From Algihabitans albus (lineage in GTDB: Bacteria > Pseudomonadota > Alphaproteobacteria > Kiloniellales > DSM-21159), in contig NZ_QXNY01000003.1 of NCBI RefSeq assembly GCF_003572205.1, forward strand, positions 677,076-741,075: a DNA stretch of 64,000 nt. Direction: 5' to 3'. This document shows, one piece after another, positions 51,485 to 60,640 of the stretch. Position 1 is the stretch's first letter; each line of letters opens with the position of its first letter. The notes under the pieces are model-generated. The model was not told the origin of the DNA. It made no database searches and worked only from the letters and a program-made list of their open reading frames with translations. The position numbers were made by a program, and so were the translations under genes.

Positions 51485-52105
51485 ATGCCACGTCGGAGCT
51501 ATCACCACGGCAACCTGCGGGAAGCGCTGGTTCAGGCGGCGCTCGGCTTGATCGCGTCCAAAGGGCCGGCCGGCTTTACCTTCGCCGAAGCGGCCCGCTC
51601 CGCCGGCGTCAGCCCGGCCGCTCCCTACCGTCATTTTCGCGACCGGGACGCCTTGCTCGCGGATGTCGCACATCAGGGCTTCGAACGCTTCGAAGCCTTT
51701 CTCGCGACTGCCTGGAACGACGGGCGACCCGACGTGCGCACGGCCTTCAGCAATCTGGGCAAGGCTTACCTGGCTTTTGCGCGCACGGAGCCCGCTTACT
51801 ACTCGGCGATGTTCGAAGCCGGCATTTCGACCGCCGAGCATCCCGAGTTGCGCAAGGCGTCGGATCATGCCTTCGCCATCGTTCGCACAGCCTCCGAGGC
51901 CCTCTGTGCCAGCCTGCCCAGGGAGAGCCGTCCGCCGGCATTGATGATGGCGCTGCACGTCTGGGCCACGTCGCATGGCATCGCCTCGCTGTTCGCGCGC
52001 GGCGATACGAGCCGACGCAGCCTGCCGATGACCCCGGAAGACCTGCTCGAGGCCGCGATGCTGATCTACTTGCAGGGTCTCGGTCTCGATAGCGCTGCCT
52101 CTTGA
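51485..52105 (+). CDS. TetR/AcrR family regulator with WHG-type C-terminal domain
   Basis: 206 residues. N-terminal TetR HTH (YHHGNLREALVQAALGLIASKG, then FTFAEAARSAGVSPAAPYRHFRDRDALLADVA) and a WHG/TetR_C_25 ligand domain containing YYSAMFEAG. The ligand is unknown. It has a perfect palindrome upstream. The next gene downstream (DUF2852) may be its target or merely a neighbour. Confidence 0.93.
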   Translation: MPRRSYHHGNLREALVQAALGLIASKGPAGFTFAEAARSAGVSPAAPYRHFRDRDALLADVAHQGFERFEAFLATAWNDGRPDVRTAFSNLGKAYLAFARTEPAYYSAMFEAGISTAEHPELRKASDHAFAIVRTASEALCASLPRESRPPALMMALHVWATSHGIASLFARGDTSRRSLPMTPEDLLEAAMLIYLQGLGLDSAAS

Positions 52106-52250
52106 GGCACCCGCCGCGGGTTTAGCCCTGAGCGAAAAAAGCCGGGCAAAAGGAAAAACCGAAGCGCTGATCTCTTGAAACGTTTGCGCGCCCCTCCAAT
52201 CTATGTGAATGTCAATAACATTAACATTAACTCTACCTGGAGCATGCGGC

Positions 52251-52652
52251 ATGGATATCGCAGCGAAGCTCGACGGCTTCGGGAAGCCCGCTTGGATCGC
52301 CGTAATGGTGCTGGGCTTCATTCTTTTCTGGCCAATCGGATTGGCCCTTCTCGCATATATGATCTGGAGCGGACGCATGGGCTGTTGGAAACGAAACGGG
52401 TTTGGGGAATTCGGCAAGGCCCGCGGCCGCTGGTATGGACTCGACAGCCGCAAGGGTTCGAGCGGCAATAGAGCCTTCGACGAATACCGCGAAGAGACTC
52501 TGCGGCGGCTCGAAGACGAGCAGCAGGAGTTCCAAGACTTCCTCGAACGCCTGCGTCATGCGCGCGACAAGGCGGAATTCGATCAGTTCATGGCCGACCG
52601 CCGCAGCCAAGGCGACCAAGGCTCCGGAGAGGCGCGGCCGCAAGAGGGCTGA
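52251..52652 (+). CDS. DUF2852 membrane protein
   Basis: 133 residues. One or two N-terminal membrane helices (AWIAVMVLGFILFWPIGLALL) followed by the family motif YMIWSGRM and a charged coiled-coil tail (EETLRRLEDEQQEFQDFLERL). Function unknown; common in alphaproteobacteria. GGAG precedes ATG 52251. Upstream, AATGT-CAATA-ACATT (52208-52222) is a perfect small palindrome, and TTGAAA at 52175 is a possible -35. Confidence 0.88.
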   Translation: MDIAAKLDGFGKPAWIAVMVLGFILFWPIGLALLAYMIWSGRMGCWKRNGFGEFGKARGRWYGLDSRKGSSGNRAFDEYREETLRRLEDEQQEFQDFLERLRHARDKAEFDQFMADRRSQGDQGSGEARPQEG

Positions 52653-52687
52653 GCAGGAGACTGCAAATCGGAGCGGCGACAGAAAAA

Positions 52688-52716
52688 GGGGCCGAGCGGC
52701 ACTGCCGCCCGGCCCC
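52688..52716 (-). terminator. Intrinsic terminator of the glp operon
   Basis: GGGGCC..GCGGC-ACT-GCCGC..GGCCCC hairpin flanked at 52683-52687 by AAAAA, which is a U-tract on the minus strand. It lies 54 bases beyond the glpV stop. Confidence 0.8.
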
Positions 52717-52769
52717 AGGTCATTGCCGCAACGGTCTGCCGGACCCGCTGCGAAAAAGGCTAAAAGACG

Positions 52770-54491
52770 CTACTGACTGCTGGCGTCCTGCCAGGACTTG
52801 ACCAGTTCGTCGTAGTTGATGGTGATCGGCTCGGGATCTTCGTTCTCGAGCTGCGGCTTGGGCGCACCGGCTTCGGCGAACCACTCCTCGGGGTCGCGCG
52901 GCTCGTTCATCCGCGGACCGAGATCGCCCAAGACCCCGGAGCGCTCTAGGCGCTCCAGCACCCGCTCCTGTTCGGCACAAAGCCGATCCATGGCTTCCTG
53001 CGCCGTGGCGGAACCGGAAGAAGCATCGCCGATGGACTGCCACCAGAGCTGCGCCAAACGCGGATAGTCAGGCACATTGGTACCGGTCGGAGTCCACTGC
53101 ACGCGCGCCGGCGAACGATAGAACTCGACCAGACCGCCGAGCCTCGGAGCACGCTCGGTGAAGCTCTCGTGCCTGATGGTCGATTCACGCACGAAGGTCA
53201 GTCCGACGTGCGACTTCTTCACATCGACGGTCTTCGCAGCGATGAACTGGGCGTAAAGCCAGGCGGCCTGGGCCCGGTCGACCGGGGTCGACTGCAGCAG
53301 GGTGATGGAGCCGGCGTCCTGATAGCCCAGCTTCATGCCGTCTTCCCAGTAGGCGCCCCGCGGAGAAGGAGCCATGCGCCAGCGCGGCGTGCCGTCCTCG
53401 TTCACCACCGGCAAACCCTCGGCGACCATGTCGGCCGTGAAGGCGGTGTACCAGAAGATCTGTTGAGCGACGTTGCCCTGGGCCGGAACCGGTCCCGCTT
53501 CGGAGAAGGTCATGCCTGCCGCTTCGGGCGGTGCGAAGTTACGCAGCCACTCGACGTACTTATCGACGGAATAGACCGCCGCCGGGCCGTTTGTCGCACC
53601 GCCGCGCTCGACACAGGAACCGACCGGGCGCGACTGCTCGTCGACGCGCAGACCCCACTCGTCAACCGGCAGGCCGTTGGGAATGCCCTGGTCCCCGGCT
53701 CCGGCCATCGAGAGCCAGGCGTCGGTGAAGCGCCAGCCCAGGGACGGGTCGCGCCGGCCGTAATCCATGTGGCCGTAGACTTCCTCCCCTTCGATCTCGC
53801 GACCGGTGAAGAACTCGGCGATATCCTCGTAGGCCGACCAATTGACCGGCACGCCCAGTTCGTAGCCGTACTGCTCACGGAAATCGGCCATGATCTCGGG
53901 ATCGGTGAACCAGTCGTAGCGGAACCAGTAAAGGTTCGCGAACTGCTGGATCGGCAGTTGGTAGATCTTCCCGTCCGGGGCGGTGGTGAAGCTGATTCCG
54001 ACGAAATCCTCGATGTCGAGGTCTGGGTTCGTCACCTCGGCGCCGTCTTCCATCATCCAGTCGGTCAGGTTGCGAACCTGCTGGTAGCGCCAGTGCGTTC
54101 CGATCAAGTCGGAATCGTTGACGTACATGTCGTAGATGTTTTCGCCGGTCTGCATCTGCGTCTGCAGCCGCTCGATCACATCGCCTTCACCAATCAGGTC
54201 ATGGGTGACCCGGATCCCGGTAATAGCGCTGAAAGCCGGAGCCAGAACCTCGGCCTCGTACTTGTGCGTGGTAATGGTTTCGGACACCACGCTGATCTCC
54301 ATCCCGCGGAAGGGGGATGCAGCGTCGATGAACCACTGCATCTCCGCTTCCTGTTCCGCCCGCGACAGAGTGGAGAGATCGCCGATCTCGGCATCGAGAA
54401 AGGCGCGTGCCGCCTCCATATCGGCATGGCCGGGCGTGGCCAGCGCCATCAGCGCCGCCGCGGCAGCCGCCGTGGTCAGATGTCGTCTCAT
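52770..54491 (-). CDS. glpV: Glycerol ABC transporter substrate-binding protein
   Basis: Periplasmic solute-binding protein of 573 residues with a signal peptide (MRRHLTTAAAAAALMALATPGHA). It contains a long ABC-sugar-type binding fold (SETITTHKYEAEVLAPAF, GENIYDMYVNDSDLIG, PTGTNVPDYPRLAQLWW). The large size and last place in glpSTPQUV match GlpV of Rhizobium. GGGAGGA lies seven bases before ATG 54491. The terminator follows. Confidence 0.93.
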   Translation of the reverse strand: MRRHLTTAAAAAALMALATPGHADMEAARAFLDAEIGDLSTLSRAEQEAEMQWFIDAASPFRGMEISVVSETITTHKYEAEVLAPAFSAITGIRVTHDLIGEGDVIERLQTQMQTGENIYDMYVNDSDLIGTHWRYQQVRNLTDWMMEDGAEVTNPDLDIEDFVGISFTTAPDGKIYQLPIQQFANLYWFRYDWFTDPEIMADFREQYGYELGVPVNWSAYEDIAEFFTGREIEGEEVYGHMDYGRRDPSLGWRFTDAWLSMAGAGDQGIPNGLPVDEWGLRVDEQSRPVGSCVERGGATNGPAAVYSVDKYVEWLRNFAPPEAAGMTFSEAGPVPAQGNVAQQIFWYTAFTADMVAEGLPVVNEDGTPRWRMAPSPRGAYWEDGMKLGYQDAGSITLLQSTPVDRAQAAWLYAQFIAAKTVDVKKSHVGLTFVRESTIRHESFTERAPRLGGLVEFYRSPARVQWTPTGTNVPDYPRLAQLWWQSIGDASSGSATAQEAMDRLCAEQERVLERLERSGVLGDLGPRMNEPRDPEEWFAEAGAPKPQLENEDPEPITINYDELVKSWQDASSQ

Positions 54492-54568
54492 CACTGTTCC
54501 TCCCAAGTTGAACGCTTCTTTGCATTCCCTCCGTGGCCCCAGCGCCTACGGAAAGGTTCCGGACCCGA

Positions 54569-54850
54569 TCAGGCGAAGCGGAAGACTGCCCCCGCGTAGA
54601 TCAGGCAAACGATCAGCGCACCCCAGACGGGTGGGCCGAAAAGTCCCAGCCATGCCAGCGAGATGACGGCCGAGCCGAGTAGACTGATGAACAACCGGTC
54701 GCCGCGCGTCGTCTCGAAACCCAGGACGCCGACGCGCGGACCGCCACCCGGCCGCACGCACTCCCAGGCGCCCATGCCGAGCAACAGCAGAGCGATCGTC
54801 ACGAAGAAAATTGCCGTTGGCCAGGTCCAGGCCATCCAGGAGAGATCCAT
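54569..54850 (-). CDS. glpU: Small membrane protein of the glycerol transporter (DUF2160)
   Basis: 93 residues, two or three membrane helices (WTWPTAIFFVTIALLLLGMG; GALIVCLIYAGAVF) with the family segment FETTRGDRLF. GlpU accompanies glpSTPQV in rhizobia; its role is unproven. Lies between the glpQ and glpV genes. Confidence 0.9.
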   Translation of the reverse strand: MDLSWMAWTWPTAIFFVTIALLLLGMGAWECVRPGGGPRVGVLGFETTRGDRLFISLLGSAVISLAWLGLFGPPVWGALIVCLIYAGAVFRFA

Positions 54851-54874
54851 CGGCGCAGCCCCCTTGTCGTTCGC

Positions 54875-55768
54875 CTAGACCCGCCCCAGGGCGAAACCTT
54901 TGGCGATGTAGTTGCGTACGAAGTAGATGACGAGCGCACCGGGCACGATGGTGAGGATGCCCGCCGCGGCGAGCACACCCCAGTCCATACCGGCGGCACT
55001 GACGGTTCGAGTCATGGTCGCGGCGATCGGCTTGGCGTCGACCGAAGTCAAGGTGCGGCTCAGCAGAAGTTCGACCCAGGAAAACATGAAGCAGAAGAAG
55101 GCTGCGACGCCGATCCCGCTGGCGATCAGCGGCATGAAGATCTTCACGAAAAACTTTGGAAAGGAGTAGCCGTCGATATAGGCCGTCTCATCGATCTCTT
55201 TTGGGACACTCGACATGAAGCCTTCGAGAATCCAGACCGCCAGAGGCACGTTGAAGAGACAGTGAGCCAGCGCCACCGCGATGTGAGTATCGAACAGGCC
55301 GACCGAGGAGTAGAGCTGGAAGAACGGCAGGGCAAAGACCGCGGGCGGCGCCATGCGGTTGGTCAAGAGCCAGAAGAAGAGATGTTTGTCGCCGAGGAAG
55401 CGATAGCGCGAGAAGGCGTAGGCCGCCGGCAACGCCACCGCGACCGAAATGGCCGTGTTCATCACCACGTAGGTGATAGAGTTGATATAGCCCGTGTACC
55501 AGGCGGGATTGGTGAAGATCTCTATATAGTTCTCGAGCGTCGGCTCCTGCGGCCACAAGGTGAAGGAAGAGAGAATCTCCGCGTTCGTCTGGAGCGACAT
55601 GTTGAACAGCCAGTAGATCGGCAGCAGCAGGAAGACGATGTAAAGCGTCGGCACCAGCCAGCTGAGCGGGATCATGCGGCGCTGAGGCAGCGCGGCGAAA
55701 CGGGCGCCGGCGTTGACTGACGTGCCCGTGGCTCGCCGCGCGGCGGCTGGAGACGTGGTTTCGGCCAT
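54875..55768 (-). CDS. glpQ: Glycerol ABC transporter permease
   Basis: MalG-type permease, 297 residues, six membrane helices; the EAA loop reads EIDETAYIDGYSFPKFFVKIFMPL. ATG 55768 (MAETTSPAAA) sits five bases after the glpP stop with AGGA nearby. Confidence 0.95.
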   Translation of the reverse strand: MAETTSPAAARRATGTSVNAGARFAALPQRRMIPLSWLVPTLYIVFLLLPIYWLFNMSLQTNAEILSSFTLWPQEPTLENYIEIFTNPAWYTGYINSITYVVMNTAISVAVALPAAYAFSRYRFLGDKHLFFWLLTNRMAPPAVFALPFFQLYSSVGLFDTHIAVALAHCLFNVPLAVWILEGFMSSVPKEIDETAYIDGYSFPKFFVKIFMPLIASGIGVAAFFCFMFSWVELLLSRTLTSVDAKPIAATMTRTVSAAGMDWGVLAAAGILTIVPGALVIYFVRNYIAKGFALGRV

Positions 55769-55773
55769 CCGTC

Positions 55774-56640
55774 CTACCGCTCCCGATCTATGTTGGTCAT
55801 GACGGTGTAGAAGACGTAGGACAGCGCCAGGATAATCAGGAAATAGATGATCGACATGGCGGCTGCCGGGCCAAGATCGAACTGTCCGATCGCCATCTTC
55901 ACCAGGTCGATCGACAGGAAGCTGGTCGCGCTGCCCGGACCGCCTCCGGTCACCACGAAGGGTTCGGTATAGATCATAAAGCTGTCCATGAAGCGCAACA
56001 GGATGGCGATCAGCAGCACCCGATGCATCTTCGGCAATTGGATGTAGCGGAACACGGCCCAGCGCGAGGCTCCGTCGATCTTGGCGGCCTGATAGTAGGC
56101 ATCGGGAATCGACACCAGGCCGGCGTAGCACAGCAGCACGACAAGACTGGTCCAGTGCCAGACATCCATGACCACCACGGTGATCCAGGCGTCCAGCGGG
56201 TCCTGGGTGTAGTTGTAGTCGATCCCCAGATTGAACAGCGTGTGACCGAGCAAGCCGATGTCGACGCGTCCGAAGATCTGCCAGATCGTACCGACCACGT
56301 TCCAGGGTATCAGCAGCGGCAGTGCCATCAGCACCAAGCAGACCGGTACGCCCCAGCCCTTGCGCGGCATGGCCAGCGCCACGGCGATCCCCAGCGGGAT
56401 CTGAATCGCGAGAATCGTGCCGGTGAAGAGGAACTGCCGCCAGAGCGCGGCATGAAAGCGCTCGGATTCCAGAACCTGCACATACCATTCCAGGCCAGCC
56501 CAGAAGAAGACGTTGTTCCCGAAGGTGTCCTGGAACGAGTAGTTGACCACGGTCATCAGCGGAATGACGGCCGAGAAGGCGACCAGCACCAGCACCGGTA
56601 GGACGAAAAGCCAGGCCTTGTTGTTCTGCGTCTTCTCCAT
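55774..56640 (-). CDS. glpP: Glycerol ABC transporter permease
   Basis: MalF-type permease, 288 residues, six helices; the EAA loop reads DAYYQAAKIDGASRWAVFRYIQLP. Pairs with GlpQ and contacts GlpS/GlpT. Eight bases separate it from the glpT stop. Confidence 0.95.
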   Translation of the reverse strand: MEKTQNNKAWLFVLPVLVLVAFSAVIPLMTVVNYSFQDTFGNNVFFWAGLEWYVQVLESERFHAALWRQFLFTGTILAIQIPLGIAVALAMPRKGWGVPVCLVLMALPLLIPWNVVGTIWQIFGRVDIGLLGHTLFNLGIDYNYTQDPLDAWITVVVMDVWHWTSLVVLLCYAGLVSIPDAYYQAAKIDGASRWAVFRYIQLPKMHRVLLIAILLRFMDSFMIYTEPFVVTGGGPGSATSFLSIDLVKMAIGQFDLGPAAAMSIIYFLIILALSYVFYTVMTNIDRER

Positions 56641-56648
56641 GGCGCCGC

Positions 56649-57737
56649 TCAGACCTCCCCCTCGACGCGGTGGCCGTCCGCGTAGACGTTGACCCGCTGA
56701 GGATCGAAGACGATATGCAGACCGTCGGCCGGGATCTCATCCTGCTCACCGCACATCACCGCGACCTCACGGTCGCCCAGACGCGCGCGCGCAATCCGGT
56801 AGCGGCCGACATCCTCCACCGACTGCAGGGAGGCGGGTACGCCGCCTGGTTCGCCGGCGCGCGCGATCCGCAGAAACTCCGGACGGATCCCAATCTCGAG
56901 CTTGGCCGCGACGGCCGGGCGCGCGAAGCGGCCGGCCAATGCAATTTCATGGCCTGCGATGCGGGCGCGATCGCCCTCTATCTCAGCCGGCAGAATGTTC
57001 ATGCCCGGCGAGCCGATGAAGTAGCCGACGAACGTATGAGCCGGCCGCTCGAACAGCTCCTCCGGCGTGCCGACCTGCACCACTTCGCCCTCGTACATCA
57101 CCACGACCTTGTCGGCGAAGGTGAGAGCCTCCGTCTGATCGTGGGTCACGTAGATCATGGTGAAATCGAAACGCCGATGCAGATGCTTCAATTGGGAGCG
57201 CAGCAGCCACTTGAGATGAGGATCGATCACCGTCAGCGGTTCGTCGAACAGGATCGCCGACGTATCGGCGCGCACGAGGCCACGGCCGAGCGAGATCTTC
57301 TGCTTGGCGTCGGCTGTCAGCCTTCGCGCCTTGCGGGTCAGGGACTGGCTCAAATCCAGCATCTCGGCGATCTCGCGCACCCGCGCATCGATCTCGGCCT
57401 CGGGCAACTTCCGGTTCTTCAAGGGGAAGGCCAGATTCTCATAGACCGTCATGGTGTCGTATATGACGGGAAACTGAAAAACCTGGGCGATGTTGCGCTG
57501 TTGAGTCGGCAGCGTCGTCACGTCCTCACCGTCGAAGAGGATGCGTCCCTCGGTCGGTGTAATCAGACCGGAGATGATGTTGAGCAACGTGGTCTTGCCG
57601 CAGCCGGACGGCCCGAGCAGCGCATAGGCGCCGCCATCCTGCCAAACGTGATCGAGCCGCTTGAGGGCGAAGTCCTGCCCGCCTTTCGGGTTCGGCTTGT
57701 AAGCGTGGGCAAGACCCTGGAGATCGATACGTGCCAT
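56649..57737 (-). CDS. glpT: Glycerol ABC transporter ATPase (degenerate signature motif)
   Basis: 362 residues: ABC domain plus MalK-like C-terminal TOBE/OB domain. Walker A GPSGCGKTT, Q-loop VFQFPV, Walker B AILFDEPLTVID and switch histidine VTHDQTEAL are intact. The signature, however, is LTADAKQ instead of LSGGQ. It must pair with GlpS, whose signature is intact. This glpT is the ATPase, not the E. coli glycerol-3-phosphate permease of the same name. Confidence 0.94.
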   Translation of the reverse strand: MARIDLQGLAHAYKPNPKGGQDFALKRLDHVWQDGGAYALLGPSGCGKTTLLNIISGLITPTEGRILFDGEDVTTLPTQQRNIAQVFQFPVIYDTMTVYENLAFPLKNRKLPEAEIDARVREIAEMLDLSQSLTRKARRLTADAKQKISLGRGLVRADTSAILFDEPLTVIDPHLKWLLRSQLKHLHRRFDFTMIYVTHDQTEALTFADKVVVMYEGEVVQVGTPEELFERPAHTFVGYFIGSPGMNILPAEIEGDRARIAGHEIALAGRFARPAVAAKLEIGIRPEFLRIARAGEPGGVPASLQSVEDVGRYRIARARLGDREVAVMCGEQDEIPADGLHIVFDPQRVNVYADGHRVEGEV

Positions 57738-57744
57738 CTTGCCC

Positions 57745-58836
57745 TCAGGCTGCCTCTGCGCGTGTCGGCGCGACGATCAAGCGCTCGTCGAGACCGAAGA
57801 CGAAAACCCGCGCCGGATCGATCCAGACCTCGACCTCGCTGTCGACGGGCAACTCGTGGACGCCATGCCAGATCGCCACCCATCGCTCCGCCCCGAAGTC
57901 GACGTGAACGAAGCTCTCCGACCCGGTGATCTCGGAAACGGCGACGGACGCGGTGACCGACACCGCGTCGGCGTGCGGTGCGTCGATGTGGAGATGATGG
58001 GGGCGGAAGCCGAGACTGTAGGTGCCGTCCGGCAGATCGGCCAACCCCTGAGCCGCCGCGAAGTCCAGCAGGCCGTCCGGCGAGCACACCCGGCCATCGC
58101 GTTTCTGGACCCGTACCACGTTCAGCGGCGGGTCGGAGAAGGCGCGCGCCGTGGTCAAGTCGCGGGGTTGGCGGTAGACCTCGGCCGTCGGTCCGAACTG
58201 GGTAACGCGACCCTCGTGAAGGGCGGCCGTCTTGCCGCCCAAGAGCAGAGCCTCGCTCGGCTCGGTCGTGGCATAGACGAAGACGGCACCGGACTCGCGG
58301 AAGATCCGCGGCAGCTCCGCGCGCAGTTCCTCACGCAACTTGTAGTCCAGGTTGGCCAGAGGTTCGTCGAGCAGGACCAGCTCGGCGCCCTTGACGAGGG
58401 CGCGGGCAATCGCAGTGCGCTGCTGCTGACCGCCGGACAGCTCCAAGGGCTTACGCTCCAGCATCGGGGTCAGGCGCAGCAACTCGGCCGCTTCCTGCAC
58501 CTTGCGATCGATCGTCTTTTTGTCGGTGCCGGCCACCTTCAGGGGCGAGGCGATGTTTTCGTAGACGCTCAAAGTCGGGTAATTGATGAACTGCTGGTAG
58601 ACCATGGCAACGTTGCGCCGGCGTACCGGCACGCCCGTCAGGTCGCGCCCTTCCATCATCAGCTTGCCGCCGGTCGGCTTATCGAGCCCAGCCATCAAGC
58701 GCATGAGACTCGTTTTGCCGGACAGTGTCGGGCCGAGCAGCACATTGAGACTGCCCCGCTCCAGCCGTAGAGAAACGTCCGTGATATGCGGCTGCCCTGC
58801 GACGGTCTTGCCAATCTCAATGAGTTCCAGCGCCAT
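57745..58836 (-). CDS. glpS: Glycerol ABC transporter ATPase (switch histidine missing)
   Basis: 363 residues, ABC domain plus MalK-like C-terminus. Walker A GPTLSGKTS, signature LSGGQQQR and Walker B LVLLDEPLANLD are present, but the switch histidine is replaced (ATTEPSEAL instead of THDxxEA). Together with GlpT this gives one competent and one degenerate ATP site. First transporter gene after glpD, 13 bases apart. Confidence 0.94.
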   Translation of the reverse strand: MALELIEIGKTVAGQPHITDVSLRLERGSLNVLLGPTLSGKTSLMRLMAGLDKPTGGKLMMEGRDLTGVPVRRRNVAMVYQQFINYPTLSVYENIASPLKVAGTDKKTIDRKVQEAAELLRLTPMLERKPLELSGGQQQRTAIARALVKGAELVLLDEPLANLDYKLREELRAELPRIFRESGAVFVYATTEPSEALLLGGKTAALHEGRVTQFGPTAEVYRQPRDLTTARAFSDPPLNVVRVQKRDGRVCSPDGLLDFAAAQGLADLPDGTYSLGFRPHHLHIDAPHADAVSVTASVAVSEITGSESFVHVDFGAERWVAIWHGVHELPVDSEVEVWIDPARVFVFGLDERLIVAPTRAEAA

Positions 58837-58849
58837 GACCGCTTTCTCT

Positions 58850-60382
58850 CTAACCTGCCGCCTGCAGGCCGCGGTTCAGATCCCGCGCCCGCTCGGCCAT
58901 CCAATCGTCGAGGGCCGCGATCTCCGGTTGCGTCATGCGCAGACCCAGCTTACTGCGGCGCCAGACCACATCGGCCGCGCGGCGTGCCCATTCCGCGCGC
59001 ATCAGATACTCCACCTCCATCTCCGTCAGATCGGCACCGAAGGTCCGTCCTAGATCGGAACTCGAACTCGCCTGACCGAGAATCTGCCAACTGCGCGTGC
59101 CATATGCGCGCACAAGGCGCTGGGCCGTCTTCGGCTCGAGGAAAGGGTAGTCGCTTGCCAGACGCCCGGCCAGCGCTTCGAAGCCCTCGACCGCAAAGTC
59201 ACCGCCCGGCAGGGTCGTACCAGCCGTCCAGGGCCGACCCTTGGCCGGAAGCGCTTCCTGAAGTTTGGTCAGGGCCGCCTCGGCGAGCCGCCGATAGGTG
59301 GTGATCTTGCCGCCGAAGACATTCAGCAGCGCCGGCCCGGACCCGCCGTCGGGACCACGCTCGAGAGTCAGCACGTAGTCGCGAGTCGCTTCTTGAGCCT
59401 TGGATGCGCCGTCGTCGTAGAGCGGCCGGACCCCGGAATAGGTCCAGACCACCTGCTCCGGCGTGACCGCTTCGCGCAGATAGTCGCTCACCGCCGCGCA
59501 GAGGTAGGCCACCTCCTCGGCGCTGATCTCGACCTCGCCGGGGTCACCGTCCCAGTCCCGGTCCGTAGTGCCGACCAAGGTGAAGTCGCGCTCGTAGGGA
59601 ATGGCAAAGACGATGCGGCCGTCGGCGTTCTGGAAGATATAGGCCTTATCGTGCGCGAACAGGCGGGGCAGCACGATATGGCTGCCCTGAACCAGGCGGA
59701 CCTTGCGCGGCGCGTTCGACCCCAGTGCGACGCTGAGTACCTTATCGACCCATGGGCCAGCGGCATTCACCAGCAGACGCGTGGCAACCGTCTCGCGCCT
59801 GCCCTCGGTGTCCTGCAGGACGACATGCCAGAGCGCATCCTCGCGCCGCGCTTCGGCACAGCGGCTGCCGACCCGGATCTCCGCACCCCGCTCGGCCGCA
59901 TCCATGGCATTGAGGACCACAAGGCGCGAGTCCTCGACCCAACAATCCGAATACTCGAACCCCTTGCTGTAGGCGGCCGCCAAGGGCTCGCCTTCAGGAT
60001 CGCGACGGAGATCGCGCACCTCGGTCGGCGGCAACAGCTTTCGGCCGCCCAGATGATCGTAGAGGAACAGTCCCAGCCGCAAGAGCCAGGCCGGACGCAG
60101 ACCCTGGTGGTGAGGCAGCACGAAGCGGAGCGGCCAAATGATGTGCGGCGCCATGCGCAGCAGCACCTCCCGCTCGATCAGAGATTCGCGCACCAGGCGA
60201 AATTCATAATGCTCGAGATAGCGCAGGCCGCCGTGAACCAGCTTGGTCGAAGCCGCCGACGTCCCCCCGCCAAGATCGCTTTGTTCGCAAAGCAGCACGG
60301 AGTAGCCGCGCCCGGCGGCATCGCGCGCGATGCCGCAGCCGTTCACACCGCCACCGACGACAAGGATATCGTAGGTCTTCAA
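58850..60382 (-). CDS. glpD: Aerobic glycerol-3-phosphate dehydrogenase
   Basis: FAD-dependent, membrane-associated enzyme oxidising G3P to DHAP and passing electrons to quinone. 510 residues. FAD motif VVGGGVNGCGIARDAAGRG, then TSAASTKLVHGGLRYLEHYEF; C-terminal DAO_C domain. The start is TTG 60382 (family N-terminus KTYDILVVGGG) with GGGGA upstream. First gene of the glpD-S-T-P-Q-U-V operon. Confidence 0.96.
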   Translation of the reverse strand: MKTYDILVVGGGVNGCGIARDAAGRGYSVLLCEQSDLGGGTSAASTKLVHGGLRYLEHYEFRLVRESLIEREVLLRMAPHIIWPLRFVLPHHQGLRPAWLLRLGLFLYDHLGGRKLLPPTEVRDLRRDPEGEPLAAAYSKGFEYSDCWVEDSRLVVLNAMDAAERGAEIRVGSRCAEARREDALWHVVLQDTEGRRETVATRLLVNAAGPWVDKVLSVALGSNAPRKVRLVQGSHIVLPRLFAHDKAYIFQNADGRIVFAIPYERDFTLVGTTDRDWDGDPGEVEISAEEVAYLCAAVSDYLREAVTPEQVVWTYSGVRPLYDDGASKAQEATRDYVLTLERGPDGGSGPALLNVFGGKITTYRRLAEAALTKLQEALPAKGRPWTAGTTLPGGDFAVEGFEALAGRLASDYPFLEPKTAQRLVRAYGTRSWQILGQASSSSDLGRTFGADLTEMEVEYLMRAEWARRAADVVWRRSKLGLRMTQPEIAALDDWMAERARDLNRGLQAAG

Positions 60383-60462
60383 GCGTCCATTCCCCGGCCC
60401 ATGAGTCTTACACGCGCTGTCGTTTCACAGGCGCAGCGGGTTTCGCTTCATGCGCAAACATT

Positions 60463-60535
60463 AGCCTATGTTTTCGAAAACCGAAAATCAATTGGCGAAA
60501 TAACTTTCGATTTTTTACGAAACGAAAGTAAATTC
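60463..60535 (-). promoter_or_regulatory. glpD promoter with clustered GlpR-type operators
   Basis: Minus strand: -35 TTGATT (60491-60486), 17-base spacer, -10 TAGGCT (60468-60463). The spacer is ATTTTCGGTTTTCGAAAAC-like, and upstream lie further copies (TCGAAAGTTATTTCG, ACTTTCGTTTCG). These resemble the E. coli GlpR half-site WATKYTCGWW, so GlpR repression with release by glycerol-3-phosphate is likely. Confidence 0.65.
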
Positions 60536-60640
60536 GCAATCATCCAACCCACGACTCTTGACTTTCGAGCAGCGGGACGCCTAGGGCTAAACTACTTTAG
60601 CGCGTTGATAGAGAATGGTTATTTTCTCACTCAAAGGCCG

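Noticed and set aside
51072..51486. Minus-strand frames of 70 and 114 codons upstream of the tetR-type gene
   Set aside because: No Shine-Dalgarno, no protein-like pattern, and they run through the palindromic operator and promoter region.
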